A stretch of DNA of 64,000 bases from Camellia lanceoleosa (Eukaryota > Streptophyta > Magnoliopsida > Ericales > Theaceae): assembly GCA_025200525.1 (NCBI GenBank), contig CM045762.1:106666682-106730681 (forward strand), read 5' to 3'. How positions within the stretch are numbered: position 1 is the stretch's first letter; every line of letters starts with the position of its first letter. The notes under the pieces are model-generated. The model was not told the origin of the DNA, did not search any database, and saw only the letters and a program-made list of their open reading frames with translations. Shown here piece after piece: positions 23,755 through 36,839 of the stretch. Both the position numbers and the translations under genes were made by a program.

Positions 23755-24734
23755 GTGATTGGTGATATGGATTCAATTCGTGAAGGCAACTCGACCCATA
23801 GACCTCCTTTACTTGATGGTACAAACTATTCTTATTGGGAAGCTCGTCTAAGAGCGTTTTTAAAATCCATCGATGAGAAAGTTTGGCACTGTGTGATCTA
23901 TGAGTGGAGTGAATCTATTGTCACCATTGATGGCATTGATATTCCCAAACACCTTGATAAATGGGACACAACCGATTATCAAAACTCGAGTTAGAATAGC
24001 AAGGCACTCAATTCCCTTTTTTGCTCCGTCACACCTGAAGAGTTTCGTCGTATCTGCACGTATGAGGTAGCAAAAGAGGCTTGGGACATTCTTGAAACGA
24101 TTCACGAAGGTACTACTTCTGTCAAAATGTCAAAACTTCAACATCTCACCTCCGCCTTTGAAACCCTTTTTATGCGCGATGATGAGACATTTGATGATTT
24201 CTATGCAAAACTTAGTGATATCGTGAATTCTTGTTTCACACTCGGTGAAAAAATCCCTGAAGCTAAAGTTGTTGGTAAAATTTTGAGGTCATTACCCGAG
24301 AGGTTTCAATCAAAAGTGACAGCCATTGAGGAGGCTCAGAATGTTGATACCCTCAAACTTGATCAGTTGGTTGGAAACCTGTAGACTTATGAAGCCCACC
24401 AGATTTCAAAAAAAAAACAAAAAGATAGTGTGGCTTTCACTAGTGCTCTTGAGACTGCAAAAACTCTTGAGACCGAGTTTGATTTAGAGTCTGAGATGAC
24501 AGCTATGTTTACTAAACAGTTCAAAAAAAATTAAAGAAAAAGAAGCCTAATTTCAGAGACCCTATTTCAAAAGACAAGAGTAATGATAAACCCAAAACTT
24601 TTCCACCAAAACTTGCTCTAAAAACTGAAAAGAAGATTGTAAAGGGGCAAGGGGTTAAGTGTTATGATTGTCAAGGGTTTGGCCATATTGCCTTTGAATA
24701 TCCATAGAAAAAGAATCGGAAGAAAGTCTACACA
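23755..24734 (+). pseudogene. Element A gag (broken)
   Basis: The N-terminal region shows PPLLDGTNYSYW and RLRAFL, the signature of copia gag proteins of the UBN2/DUF4219 type. It continues through AKEAWDIL and a helical segment with FDDFYAKLSDIVN and RSLPERF. A zinc knuckle near 24660-24705 reads CYDCQGFGHIAFEY, with tyrosine in place of the last cysteine. TAG stops interrupt the same frame at 23992 and 24382, a frame change occurs in the A-run near 24527, and another TAG follows the zinc knuckle. The gene starts 45 bp after the primer site. Intact gag would assemble virus-like particles in the cytoplasm. Confidence 0.85.
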
Positions 24735-25130
24735 GTGACTTGGGATAATGAAAGCGGGTTAGAGCAAGAACCCGAAGAAGCTGAATCTGGTGAAAACGGA
24801 GATAGTGCTTTCATGGCATTTTGTTCCACTTTCAAACAACCTCTTCTGAAGCCAGTGGAATTTGCTTGTGGTCAGAATCTGCATCATGCTCCCACCTTTG
24901 ATGGGAGTAACTACTTGTATGGGAAGATCAGAATGAGGTCGTTTCTAAGAACTTTTGACCTAGAAGGCTGGCAAGCCATTGAAGAAGATGTTGAAAGTGC
25001 TGACAATCCGAGCAATCAGAGAGTCCTGGTTACTATTCATGGAGCAATTTCTAATGAAGAACAGTAACGGGTTGCTCACTGCACAAAGGCTAAAGATGCA
25101 TGGGAAATTCTGAGCCAATTTCATGAAAGA
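24735..25130 (+). pseudogene. Second gag-like domain inserted downstream of the zinc knuckle
   Basis: After an acidic stretch (EQEPEEAESGE) the frame gives APTFDGSNYLYG, RMRSFLRTFDLEGW, and KDAWEILSQFHERGD, separated by one stop near 25066. These landmarks parallel DGTNYSYW, RLRAFLKSIDEKVW and KEAWDILETIHEG of the first gag but are clearly diverged. In related elements this position normally goes straight from the acidic linker to the coiled coil. I infer a partial gag duplication or capture from another copia element. Confidence 0.6.
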
Positions 25131-26344
25131 GGTGATTCATCTTCACCACCATCTATCACCTTTCCTGCCATAGTTGCTAGACTGGATGAGGTCAAGGAGA
25201 ATGAGGAACAAAAGGAAGATGATGAAACATCAGAAGACAATGATGAGATTCATGGTGATGAACTACAACAAGCTTACGAAAAGCTTTACGAGGAATCTCT
25301 GAATTTGTTCAAAATCATTGACAAACTCTTTCTCAAGCTCAAAGCATGTGAAAGCGAAAATGTCAAGCTAAAAGGAGAACTTGTAACAGCAAAGCATAAT
25401 GTCATCAAGATCTCTAGTGACAGGCAAGACCTATGTGGGAAACTCTTATCTTGTGAAATTGAAAGGAATGAACTCCTAAAAGTGTATTCCAGACATGAAG
25501 AGAAGCTTGAAAGTCCTAAGATGTCACAAGCTACATTGGAAGAAATGGTTTGTCAGAAAGATGAAGAACTCCGAATCGCTAGAGCCACAATTACTATGTG
25601 GAACAAAGGTTCCAAATCATTAGAAGACATCTTTGGGTCTCAACAAATGGGTTGTGACAAAAGTGGGCTAGATTATGGTAATACAACAGCTTACAAGGGA
25701 CAAGCCTTTACATCACATGACCTGAAGACTCAAGCAAATGGTAAGTTGAAGGTAGACCAGGATGATCCCTCTCTTCATCCACCTAAAGGGGGTAAGATCA
25801 ACGAAAGGGAGGTAAAATCGATTTTTATTTGTCATCATTGTGGTAGGTATAGCCACATTCGTCCTTATTGTTTTGAATTGTTTGGTAAGGTATCTCAAAA
25901 GGGTAGAAATTTGAATACTTTTTGGGTTAGGAGACAACCTTACATGTCTAGGCGGAATACCAAGATTCATGAGGGTGTTCATAACGCCAAGACATTTACC
26001 AAGACTGCCAGACCTGATTTTGTTAAGACCAAAATGATTTGGGTTAGAAAAGATTATTTGACTTGTCTAGTTGTTCACACTGCTCTAAAAGCACGTGACT
26101 CACACATGTGGTATCTTGATAGTGGGTGCTCTCTTCACAAGTCAGGTGACAAATCCTACTTCACCTCTCTTGAAAAATATGAAGGTGGAATTGTTACCTT
26201 TGGAGATGGTGGCACTTCTAGAGTCATTGGTAAGGGCTCTATAAGTGTAGCTGGTCTTCCCAAGATTGAAAATGCTTTACTTGTTGATGGTTTTAAAGAA
26301 AATCTTTTGAGCATTAGTCAAATGTGTGATTCCATCATGAAGTA
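25131..26344 (+). pseudogene. Element A gag-pol linker, coiled coil and aspartic protease
   Basis: The linker begins acidic (ENEEQKEDDETSEDND), then forms a long predicted coiled coil (LYEESLNLFK, KLKACESENVKLKGEL, LEEMVCQKDEELRIA) typical of Sireviruses. A second CxxC-type patch (FICHHCGRYSHIRPYC) follows. The protease has WYLDSGCSLHKSGDKS with the DSG active site near 26118-26135, then VTFGDGGTSRVIGKG and ENLLSISQMCDS. The frame stays open from 25305 to 26474, but protein similarity shifts frame at about 26345. The protease would process the polyprotein. Confidence 0.85.
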
Positions 26345-27551
26345 TTGTTTTCAAAAAATAAATGTGAAATTTTGGATAAAAAGGGAAATATTGTCTTGCA
26401 TGGGGTTCGCACATCTGATAACTGCTATGGGATTGTTACTACTAATGATCTCACTTGTTACTCAGCCATCATAAGCAACATTGATTTGTGGCATCAAAGA
26501 TTAGGTCACATGAATTTCAAAGAGCTAACTAAGATAGACAACAAAGAGCTTGTGAGAGGAGTACCTAAATTGGGTAAGAATCTGAATCATGTGTGTGGAC
26601 CATGTCAACTTGGGAAACAAACTCGTGCCCCTCATAAAAAGGTGAACAGCTTTACAACCAAACGTCCTCTTGAATTGTTCACATGGACTTAATAGGACCT
26701 ACTCACACTGAAAGCATCGGAGGTAAAAGATACATTTTTTTAACTGTTGATGATTTTACTCGATTTTCGTGGGTAAATTTTTTAAGGGAAAAATCTGATA
26801 CGTTTGATACTTTGTAGGCCTTAGTCCTTAAAATCCAAAATGAACAGGGTGTTTTCATTGGGCGTATCATAAGAATCCGAACTGATCATGGTCTTGAGTT
26901 TGAAAATAATTCGTTTTCGGATTTTTGTGATATTCATAGAATTAAACATGAATTTTTTCTGCACCTATTACTCCACAACAAAATGGAGTAGTTGAGAGGA
27001 AGAACAGGGTTTTTCAAGAGATGGCTAGGGTCATGCTCCTTAGTAAGAAACTTCCTCCAAAGTTTTGGGCTGAAGCCCTAAATACTAATGTTTATATTAT
27101 AAATCGCGTGTATTTAAGGCCCGACACTTTACAAACTCCATATGAATTGTGGAAGGGATTGAAACCTAATGTAAAATACTTCAAACCTTTTGGGAGCAAG
27201 TGCTACATTTTCAAAGATAGAGAGCCTTTGGCCAAATTTGACTCCCGAAGTGATGAAGGTATTTTTCTAGGGTATTCAACCACTAGTAGGGCTTTTCGAG
27301 TTTATAACCTGCAAACTTCTTCTTTAATGGAATCAATCAATGTGGTTATAGATGACACAGGTCCCCCTACTCCAGCAATACATCAGGATGACAATGGTGA
27401 GTCTTCAATCCTAGATACTGAACCACAAAGTCAAAGAGAAACTGAGGTCCAAGCATAAGAAGTTGAGACAGCACCATTCTCACAGGTAAGTCAAAGTCCA
27501 AAGAGTGCACAAAGAGACATCACTCCTGATGCTTCTATCACCGCAAGTCCT
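26345..27551 (+). pseudogene. Element A integrase (broken by frameshifts and by element B)
   Basis: The zinc-binding N-terminal region shows LWHQRLGHMN and CGPCQLGKQ. The core has DLIGPT and VDDFTRFSW (first catalytic Asp), RTDHGLEFEN (second Asp), and after a frame change near 26960 the PQQNGVVERKNR motif with the catalytic Glu. The C-terminal part (27021-27458) has PYELWKGLKPN and FLGYSTTSRAFRVYN. Stops occur at 26689-26691 and 26816. Coding is cut at 27551, where element B is inserted, and resumes at 45652. Integrase would join the cDNA copy into host DNA. Confidence 0.87.
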
Positions 27552-30500
27552 TGTAACACGCCCGCGGGGGACCTCGGCTACAGTTCGGACTCCCCTTTTT
27601 TGTTTGTTGCGGTTCTTAATCTGAACCAAAGAGTCCAACGCTGGCAAATCGTTTTGAAGAAAAATAGATTTTTGAAAAATAGTGCCAAACATGGACTGCT
27701 TTGCCAGATACAGAGTCGCCACCTAAATATTTTTTTAAAATGGGGAATTTAGGAAACCCTGACTCGATGCTGAAGGCCATGTGTCCGTCATCACCAAAGT
27801 TGTCTTGGCTCGGGAGCTTGGGTACGATCGAGGAAGGTCAGCTATGAGCACCCCCTTTCGCCCGGTCCGAAGACCGGCCTCTACTAACCATGATATCCGA
27901 TTTTGAAAACGTTATGCGTTCTTATTCTGATTATTAGCCTAGAATTACTATGTTATGCGCACAGCAAACAAGTATAGACTAGATTGCCTAATTTGGAAAC
28001 AAGCATTGCATATCCGTTCGTTTTTTGAAAAGTGCTTTGAAATTTGCTACTCGCAAGTAGGCTAAAACACGGATTTCAATGAGTTTTTCCAACTCAAACA
28101 ATCCAACCTTCACCCACAGGCATTCAAACAGTTTATCTCATGTAAGCACTTAGCCTCATGGTAATTATGCTGTCATGCTAACATTCACACGCATGCGAGA
28201 TGCTAAAGCATAAATACTCATATTGTACTCCATGCCAAAACAATAAACTAGTTAGCAAACATGCATGCCCTAGTTCATGTTAGAGTGACTAATGCACCGC
28301 ATACAGAATGTGATTAGGATAGGCTCGACTAACCCTAAAATGGCATGTGAAATGCAATCATTCGGTGCACGTATTCAAGTTAGATTTGAAGTACAAATGC
28401 ATTTAGCATGATGTACCGAGCCCAGTGCATGTCAACAAATGCATGGATGCATGCATGCATAGCATAAGGTATGCTAAAATAAACGTGCCCTAATACTAAC
28501 CATCGTAAGCAGGTAAATAAAAGAGAAGAAAGAAGTGGGGGTTGGAAGACATGCACACCACTCACACACGCTTATTACAGATTTGCCCTCGCCCGGAGGG
28601 ACCAAAAGAATATACAAATTAATTAACTACGCGAGCTAATTAAATATTACAGATCAATTAAATTAACTAAACAAATTAATTAATCTAATTAAAACAATAA
28701 AGCCCTCGGGAAGTGGGTCAGATACAGCGCATGCTCGGGACTTGTTCGGAATCGCACTGCCATGCATAGTCTGCCTCTGTTTTCCCAGCTTTGCTCCTCT
28801 GAAAACTGCCAAAGTCTCAGGAATGCCTCTCAAGACACTGGGGGATACCACCAGCTGAGTAGAATTACCACCGGCAATAGGATGTGGCCATTGGCACAAA
28901 ATGAATCCATCGGCTGATGACTTACTGCCGGCCGGCACAAAATGTTGCCGGTCGGCAAACAATGCCTGCAGAACCTGCAACTCACAGCAGCAGAGGGCAA
29001 CACTTGCATGGCAATACAATTCAAACAATGTATGCACCAATCATGCCCCTCATCATGTTTGCGACTCAAAGGGGTATGTGCCTCGATTCTTGGGCCACCA
29101 ATCACGCATTTCCATGCATGATGGCCTAAAGAATCAAGTGTGCACTTTTATGTCAAATGAAATGCAAACCAATCACACAAAATAAGGCCCAATTCCTATC
29201 ACGAAATCAAGGAACAAGGCATGCATGCAAGATGCAATGCAACCTTGGCATGCAAGCTAAGGATACAGCATGGCATGGCAAGGCACTTATGCAAGCATAC
29301 AAGCAAACATGAGGCAATGCAAACTAATGAAAAGGCGGACTTAAACATGATTTAGGCGGCTCTAAATAGGCCTAAAACAGTGTCCAAAATGCCCAAAAAC
29401 GAAGGCTATACACACATGCACACATGCACATGTGATGGTCCAAAGCTTAAGCATTAAACTAGCAACTTTCAAGCACACTTGAAAGGGGATATCATGGACA
29501 ATTAGCATGCAATATAAGCTCTAAAAATCATGTCAAAATGTGGTGCCAAACCAACTCAAATGAGATAAGCATAAGCATGCAAGCATGATCCAAGTACTTA
29601 AGGCAAGTCATGGAGGCTTGAACCAAGGTCAATCCCACCAAGCCTCACAAGGCTAAGGAGGTTTAAAACAAGTCAAAAGAAGGCTTAAACAAAGCCAAGG
29701 GTGCACCTAGATGGCATCTAAGTGGCTCAAATCTAAAGGCATACATAATGACCAAAACATGGAGCATACAACACAAGCTTTCAAAACAACAATGAAGCCT
29801 CTAAGGCAAGTATGTAAACATGTTACGTGGACTAAAATTTCATGCTAAGTGGTTCCAAACCGTCAAAATGATGCAAGCAACACATGCTACACATTCACAT
29901 ACTTGAAGCATACAAGCCACAATACAAAGGAGCTATACTAAGCATGCCAAGATCGACCCAAGCAACTATGGACAGACCTAAAACAAGGCAAAACAAGCAC
30001 AAAACCTTCACAAGGCTAAGCCTAAAACCTGCTAGAACAAAGGCTAACAACCTAAGGCATATTAAGGCAATAACAAGGCATTACATGGTAGGTATGCTAA
30101 GCATGCATGGTGTACCAAAACCAACTTAATACAAAGTTATATCATGGCAATATAAACATACAATGCAGCCAAGGCATGACCAATAAACACTCAAACATAA
30201 GCTCCCTTAAGAGACTAAAAATGGTCCCTTTCCAGGACAACAAGGAGAGGGGGTGGCCCCCTCCTTCTTGAGACTTCAAGGCACCATCTTCACCGCTGAA
30301 ATCCCTCATAATTTCAGTGGTGAAGAGGCCCAAACACCAAAGTCTCGAAACTTGCACAAAATAGCACAAAAATGGGGCCTTTCAAGGCATAAGGGTGGTC
30401 AAACACACCCAAACCACAAAACACTCTTAACAAACAATCAAGAGGGCCTAAAAATAGAACTTTTTTATGTTATACACTAAACACAAAAACAGCTCTAAGA

Positions 30501-31303
30501 TAGGTAGAAATAGGATGCAAAAATGGGGTAAAAAGGACTAGTTTCTTACCCTTGAAGCCTTTCTTCAACAATGGTGATCTTGTTGCCTCCTTAAGCTTCA
30601 ATCCAGTCAAAAATAGCAAGAACAAGCCCTTAGAACCTCAGTAGCCAAAGGAAGGTGAAGCACTAGGTGTTTGTGTGCAATAATATGGACTAAAACACCT
30701 AGAACATAAAGAGAGAAAAAGAGATATAGGAGATATGTATCAACCCTAACCCTAAAACTAGAGCTTCTCTCTGTGCTTTTCTCTCCAAAATTCTCTCACC
30801 CCTTGCCAAGAGAAGAGCCCCTCTTCTCTTATAGGCAACCAACTTGTAAAGCTTATACAACAAGCTTACAAAAAGGGCATCCCTCCATACACGTGTATGG
30901 AGGAGAACCAAATGCCAAACAGCTGTCCTAAAATATCTGCAAAAGCAGATGAACAGTGGTCGGCCGCTCAAAAATGTCATTTTGACAAAAATGACTGCCG
31001 ACCGGCAACAAATAGTGCCGACCGGCAACATATATTGCCGGTGGCAACAAAAACCAGCCGGTGGCCTCCAGCCACTGCCGGTGGTGTGTGGGGATGCCTC
31101 ACAAGGCATTTCCTGCCCCTCCAAGGCAAAACACAAGTGTTTGGTGCAAAACCAGACACAAAACGGTCGAGTTCGGAGATCCTGAGACTAGGCACGCAGC
31201 CGAGAACTCCGGGAACTCCAAACGAACACAAACATGGACAATCACTGAGTGTTCAAACAGTGACGTCCAAGTCTTGAGGACGGTCAAAAATGGGGTGTCT
31301 ACA
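27552..31303 (-). repeat. Element B 3' LTR
   Basis: It matches 41947-45646. It contains the TTAATTAA-rich patch (28615-28690), CCGGC cassettes at about 28840-28973 and, inverted, 30990-31100, and the G-box palindrome plus TATA pair at 30829-30900. A short AACCCTAACCCTAAA telo-box run lies near 30743. Confidence 0.88.
30829..30900 (-). promoter_or_regulatory. Element B 3' LTR core promoter
   Basis: The palindrome CCATACACGTGTATGG (30885-30900) is followed on the minus strand by CCTATAAGAGAAG, about 50 bp downstream. The inverted CCGGC cassette (30990-31100) lies upstream. The arrangement matches the other three LTRs. Confidence 0.62.
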
Positions 31304-31318
31304 GTTGCCTCTCTTTGA
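31304..31318 (-). other. Element B polypurine tract
   Basis: On the minus strand CAAAGAGAGGCAAC abuts the 3' LTR start TGTAGACACCCC, equivalent to 7194-7208 in element C. Confidence 0.72.
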
Positions 31319-31735
31319 CAGAACTCGAAAGTCATAACAATGACGGGAGTGAATGTCAAAGCCCAGAGACGACCCATTTTTGACAAGGCCGAAGACTTGG
31401 ACAAACATGCAAGACAAATAAGGTATGCGCTCGAAGGTAGGGGCAAAATGCAACTGAAAATGCAAGAAGCCGAGCATAACTTATGATCATGCAAAGAGAG
31501 CTGTAACGAAGCACGCATGCAACAGTTATAAGCTAGCATACACCAGACTACACTACAATGCAGAAAGGATGTAAGAGAATTATGCAGTTCTCGATACGTG
31601 TCGCTCGGAGGATACAATACCTGTGCAGCTCGTCCGGTTGCACCGGCCTCAAATGAACCGTACATACAATATCGTGCTTGAAAAGAAAACAAACTTAACA
31701 GGTACAATGTCATTAGCAACATGCATGACAATGCA

Positions 31736-33190
31736 AATGAAAGCACGCATGCTAATGCACATGATGACACGCATGCCAACGAAAATGTGACACGCATGCC
31801 AATGGAAATGAGGCACGCATGCCGATGAAGATGGGGCACACATGCCAATAGAAATGAGGCACACGTGCCAATGAAGATGGGGCACACATGCCAATGTAAA
31901 TGAGGCACACGTGCCAATGGAAATGAGGCACACGTGCCAATGAGAGTGAGGCACACATGCCAATGTAAATGTGGCACATGTGCCAATGAAAATGAGGCAC
32001 ACGTGCCAATGTGAATGGAAATGAGGCACACATGCCAATGAAGATTGGGCACACATGCCAATGGAAATGAGGCACACGTGCCAATGAGAATGAGGCACAT
32101 GTGCCGATGCAAATGAGGCACACGTGCCAATGTGAATGGAAATGAGGCACACATGCCAATGTAAATGAGGCACACGTGCCAAATGTGAATGGAAATGAGG
32201 CACACGTGCCGATGGGAATGAGGCACACGTGCCAATGCAAATGAGGCACATGTGCCGATGCAAATGATAAACGATGCAAGTGAGGCACACGTGCCAGTGC
32301 AAATGAGGCACACGTGCCGATGGGAATGAGGCACACGTGCCAATGAGAATGATAAACGATGCAAGTGTGGCACGCATGCCACACGGAATGTGAAATGAAA
32401 GTGAATGAGATGAATGAGACACGCATGCCTCATAAGAATAAAAAATGATGCAAATGATGCACATGAAACAAATGAGACACGCATGCCTCATAAGAATGCA
32501 AAATAATACAAATGAGACACGCATGCATCATAAGATGCAAAATAATACAAATGAGACACGCATGCCTCATAAGATGCAAAATGATACCAATGAGACATGC
32601 GTGCCTCACAAGAATGGAAAATGATGCAAATGAAACAAATGAGACACGCATGCCTCATAAGAATGCAAAATGATACCAATGAGACACGCGTGCCTCATAG
32701 GAATGGAAAATGATGCAAATGATGCAAATGAAACAAATGAGACACGCATGCCTCATAAGATGCAAAATAATACAAATGAGACACGCGTGCCTCATAGGGT
32801 GCAAAATGATGCAAGTGTGACACACATGCCACACGGAATGTAAAATGTAAGTGAGACACGCATGCCTCACGGAAATGCAAAATGATGCAAGTGTGACACG
32901 CATGCCACACGGAATGTAAAATGTAAGTGAGACACGCATGCCTTACGAAAATGCAAAATGATGCAAGTGTGACACGGATGCCACACGGAATGTAAAATGT
33001 AAGTGAGACACGCATGCCTTACGGAAATGCAAAATGATGCAAGTGTGACACGTATGCCACACGGAATGTAAAATGTAAGTGAGACACGCATGCCTCACGG
33101 AAATGCAAAATGATGCAAGTGTGACACGCATGCCACACGGAAATGCGAGATGCAAGTGAGACACGCATGCCTCATGGAAATTGAGGCACG
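31736..33190. repeat. G-box-rich minisatellite (three related repeat zones)
   Basis: Zone 1 (about 31736-32380) repeats units of roughly 23-35 bp of the form AATGNNAATGAGGCACACGTGCC. I count twelve CACGTG hexamers here, with CACATGTG or CACGCATGCC variants between. Zone 2 (about 32400-32815) repeats AATGAGACACGCATGCCTCA with AAGA(A)TGCAAAATGAT spacers. Zone 3 (about 32800-33190) repeats a roughly 76-bp unit pairing GCAAGTGTGACACGCATGCC with GTAAGTGAGACACGCATGCC about five times. It lacks stops in all three minus-strand frames. Element C has only a small degenerate version at 9230-9460. Confidence 0.8.
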
Positions 33191-33579
33191 CATGCCACAA
33201 AGTCTGAGCTGAAATGTAGATCGAAAGATGCATGACAATGCGAATGAACTAAAGTGCGTGACAACGCACGTCTTTTGAAATGCATGACAATGCTCGTAAT
33301 AAAATGCATGACAATGCATGAGGGGTGTGCATAACGGTGCGATGCGACGCGCCGGACAGTATGATGGAAGCATGCAACGCACACGGGGCAACTTTTGAGT
33401 CTTGTAAAAGGCAAAAGGATACAAAAGGATACAATCATTGCATGAATTTGAGTGCTACGCACAGAAGACGCGGTCCGAGGTCAAAACGAAGGCCGGTTGA
33501 GCGTCGGAGATACACTTTCTTGCACTTTCTCGAGCTATGAAGACCAAAAATCACTCATATGGCCTAAACAAGGTTGTGG

Positions 33580-33690
33580 GAACACCACCGGCCGGAAGGG
33601 GAAGCCACCGGCTGTCCACCGGCTACAAAATAATTTAATCGGCACAATATTCTGCCGGCCGGCACAAAATGCTGTCGACCGGCAAAAAGT
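33580..33690 (+). promoter_or_regulatory. CCGGC-rich cassette ahead of the PMD gene (element B)
   Basis: It holds ACACCACCGGCC, CCACCGGCTGTCCACCGGCT, ATCGGCACAATA, TGCCGGCCGGCAC and GTCGACCGGC. It has the same order as 9795-9935 in element C and is direct relative to the PMD gene. A TATA-like TTTTAAAATA follows near 33729, then a CT-rich leader (33785-33797). Confidence 0.45.
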
Positions 33691-34559
33691 TCCTGGATCG
33701 GGGCAGATTCGACATTTCACCATGGGTGTTTTAAAATAGGGTTCCAAACCCTATTCTTTTCATTATCCTTTGCCGAAAACGACCTCTCTCTCTCTAGAGT
33801 CCTTTTTCTTCGTCATTTCCTTGTTTTCTTCACATTCTAAGCCTGTTTCGTCGTCGGATTCGCGATTTCCTTCGCGTTTCGGACATTTTCAACCAAACAA
33901 ATCTTTGTCTCGGTGCCTCTTTTGCCATTTCCACCTTTTTGGGATTTGTTCCCCTTACTTTCCTCTCCATTTCCGTGCCTTTTCACATCCCGACCTTTCC
34001 GGCCATTTTCCACCCTCCCGGGAGTTGACTTTTCAATTGACTCTTCGTATTCCGACCCGATTTTCATTCTCTGACCATTTTCTCATCTCTCTTGACATGG
34101 CGGACGACATTCCATGCGGTGGGACTCTCTCGGATCACGAGATGGATCCCGGGGTCGAGCTTCTACCTTTGAGCGAGCGCCCGTTCGACCCGGCGACCTA
34201 CCGGCCGACGATTCATGTTCTGCCACCCGACGGACTGCGCCAGTTCAGGAGTTTCGACATGGCATTGGATCCTGAGCTCCTGCTACGTGAGCCTGCCTCT
34301 CACTTATCCTTCGGCGCTTCCGAGGTAACATTTTTTCTCTGCTTTATTTTCTGCAATGTAGAACTTTTAACTGCCAATTGCCATAGCTGATTACAGTCTT
34401 TAACTGCTTAGTTCCGATACACTGATACACTGTATATTGTAGTTGATTGCAAATGCACTTGCAACTGATTATCTATTTAAGACTCACATGCGCGCACACA
34501 CTGCACTAGCCTTGAACCACTCAACACACGGCACACACCGTATTTCACTGTAAACTCAC

Positions 34560-34840
34560 CCACACCCAGCATCTGCTTGAATCTGAAAAACTTGCACGCA
34601 TGCCAGATTTGCATCGAACCACACAAACATGCTGACGCGTCATACGTTGTAGTTCACTATAAGCACACTGGCACCCGGTACCTGTTTGAATTTGAAAATA
34701 CGCACGCATGCCAAATTTGCACTGATTTACACAAACACGCTGACGCATCATACGTTGTAGTTCACTATAAGCACACTGGCACTTGGTATCTGTTTGAATC
34801 CGAAAATACGCACGCATGCCAAATTTGCACCAATTTTTTG
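34560..34840. repeat. About 109-bp tandem repeat in PMD intron 1 (element B)
   Basis: Two and a half to three units share GCACGCATGCCA.ATTTGCA, CATACGTTGTAGTTCACTATA and AGCACACTGGCACC. Diverged copies of the same unit fill intron 1 in element C (10735-11150). Confidence 0.7.
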
Positions 34841-36839
34841 ACTGTTTCTTCAAAACTGTACATTTTATATTGCTTCGCAACTACTTGTTTGAAAACAGAG
34901 AGATTCCCATACCATCCGCGGGTATGGGAATACCGTCGCTCGTGAGTGGTACGCCGAGCTTCCTGACGCAGTTCGCCATATTGTGGACCAGGCCAGCTTT
35001 GGCGCATTTTGCAGAGGACTCTCCAGGCTCACTACATGCAGACCTCTCCTCACCGCTCTGGTGAAGAGGTGGTGGGACACCACCGATTCATTTCATTTGT
35101 CTGCGACTGGGGACATGACGATGACCCCTTATGATTTCTCGATGCTTACAAGCATCGGGGTAGGGGGTGATCCGATCCCCTTTGACATTGATATGGACGA
35201 GTGGACCGCGGCTCAGGTCTACTTGTTCGGCGCGGCACTGCCTCTTGCGCGTCCCGGCTTCGTCCGATACTCCTGGTTGAGGTGCAGTTCAGGGTCCAAC
35301 CCCTCCTTGTTGATGCAGCCCCGATGACTCAGGAGGCCGTGGAGAGATACGCACACGGCTTCCTCATGTTCCTGTTTGGGATGACCATTTTCGCCGACCG
35401 GGCAAACACAGTGCCTCTCTGCCTGCTCAGCGCACTGGTGGACGTCAGGGACATCTTACATTATGACTGGGGTGGCGCCGCTTTGGCCACTCTCTATGGG
35501 TATATGAGCTCAGCTTCCCGTGGCAGCGGACAGTTGCTCGGGGGCTACTGGCGTGTTTGGGAGGTACATTTCTTTTTTTGCCATTCATTTATGTCCTATA
35601 TTTTCTATACTCTGCACACCTGCTTAATCGTAGTTTGCTTTACACTTGTATATCTTGTACACACGGCACACACATACCGCTTTACACCTTGCATTAATCG
35701 CACACCGTATACACTCTGCACAATGGCTCCGCTATTTCTGCTTTTATTCTATATTCTGCTTTATCTGATAAATGCACTGGTATTTACCTTGCAGTTGTGG
35801 GTTTATGCCTACTTTCCTAGGCTCGCTCCCGTACCGGAGACGGAGACTCCTCTGGTCGTCCCTTTTTCGCATCGCTTTGACGGGAGATGCACCCGGAGGC
35901 CGCGAGAGACATTTGGCTTCTTCCGCCTCTACTTCGACACCATCACCCCCGCCAAGGTATGTTTTACTTGCAGTTCATTTAAGCTTCGCCTTTCTACTAT
36001 ATATTTCAATAACAGTAGATAGCAAACTATATTTCATTTTCAGATCACCTGGCAGCCTTGGGCTCCTTTGCCAGCCGTGATGCGGGATCGGTTTGTCGGT
36101 GCTGATGAGACCTCGCGTTTCTGGATTCTGCTGGAGGGCCCGGTCTGTCGGGCTTGGTACCTGGGTGAACGTTTCCTACGGCAGACCCTAGGTTTACTGG
36201 AGCAGATAGTCCCGGTGCACCCTCCTGAGCACATGAGGGATACCGAGAGATTCACCGCCGAGCAGATGGCGGACTACACTATTGGCTGGGAGGCGGACGA
36301 TTTCAGAGGCGAGGGCGATTACTCGGAGTACGTCCGGACCTTCATCATGCGACCTCTGAGTGGCAGCCACCGAGTAGAGAGAGAGCGGCGCCCGGAGCTG
36401 GAGTGGGGCGGAATTTGGAGTGTCGAGGAGGGCTCGAGTCCGTGGCGCCGAGTCAGCGGAGGTCGAGGGCTAACTGCTGCCCGCTTCATTGACTTTCAGG
36501 GGGCAGGGTGGGGTGACCTACCAGATCCCCTTTGCTCCTCCGCCGGCTGATCACGAGTTTGTCGGTGTCCCTAACTTGCCTCCGGTATGTATTACTTCAT
36601 TCTTGTACAGTTATTTCATTTGAGTTTATTTGATATTCCACAGAATACTAATGTATCTGATACTTTTGCAGGCTTCTTCTGAGTACACCCGGCAGTCATT
36701 GGAGATGAATGCCTCCATGATGGGGATGCTATAGCGGACCTTCGCCCTCCTAGCCCTTTACAGCATTCCGGTATGTTCTTTCTGACCACAGCCTCAAACT
36801 ATACACAAACTGCTTTACATAATCTGATGCAGAACACAA

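Noticed and set aside
30743..30757. Telomere-like AACCCTAACCCTAAA
   Set aside because: Only two units, and the same in both B LTRs (also near 45126). It is an LTR leader motif, not telomeric or interstitial telomere DNA.
31099..32484. 461-codon open frame on the minus strand with overlapping 291- and 224-codon frames
   Set aside because: It is produced by the G-box minisatellite, which lacks stops in all three frames. The repetitive His/Cys/Ala/Ser peptide has no family features and element C lacks it.
31736..33190. CRISPR-like array
   Set aside because: Units are of variable length and grade into each other, there are no unique spacers, and this is plant nuclear DNA.
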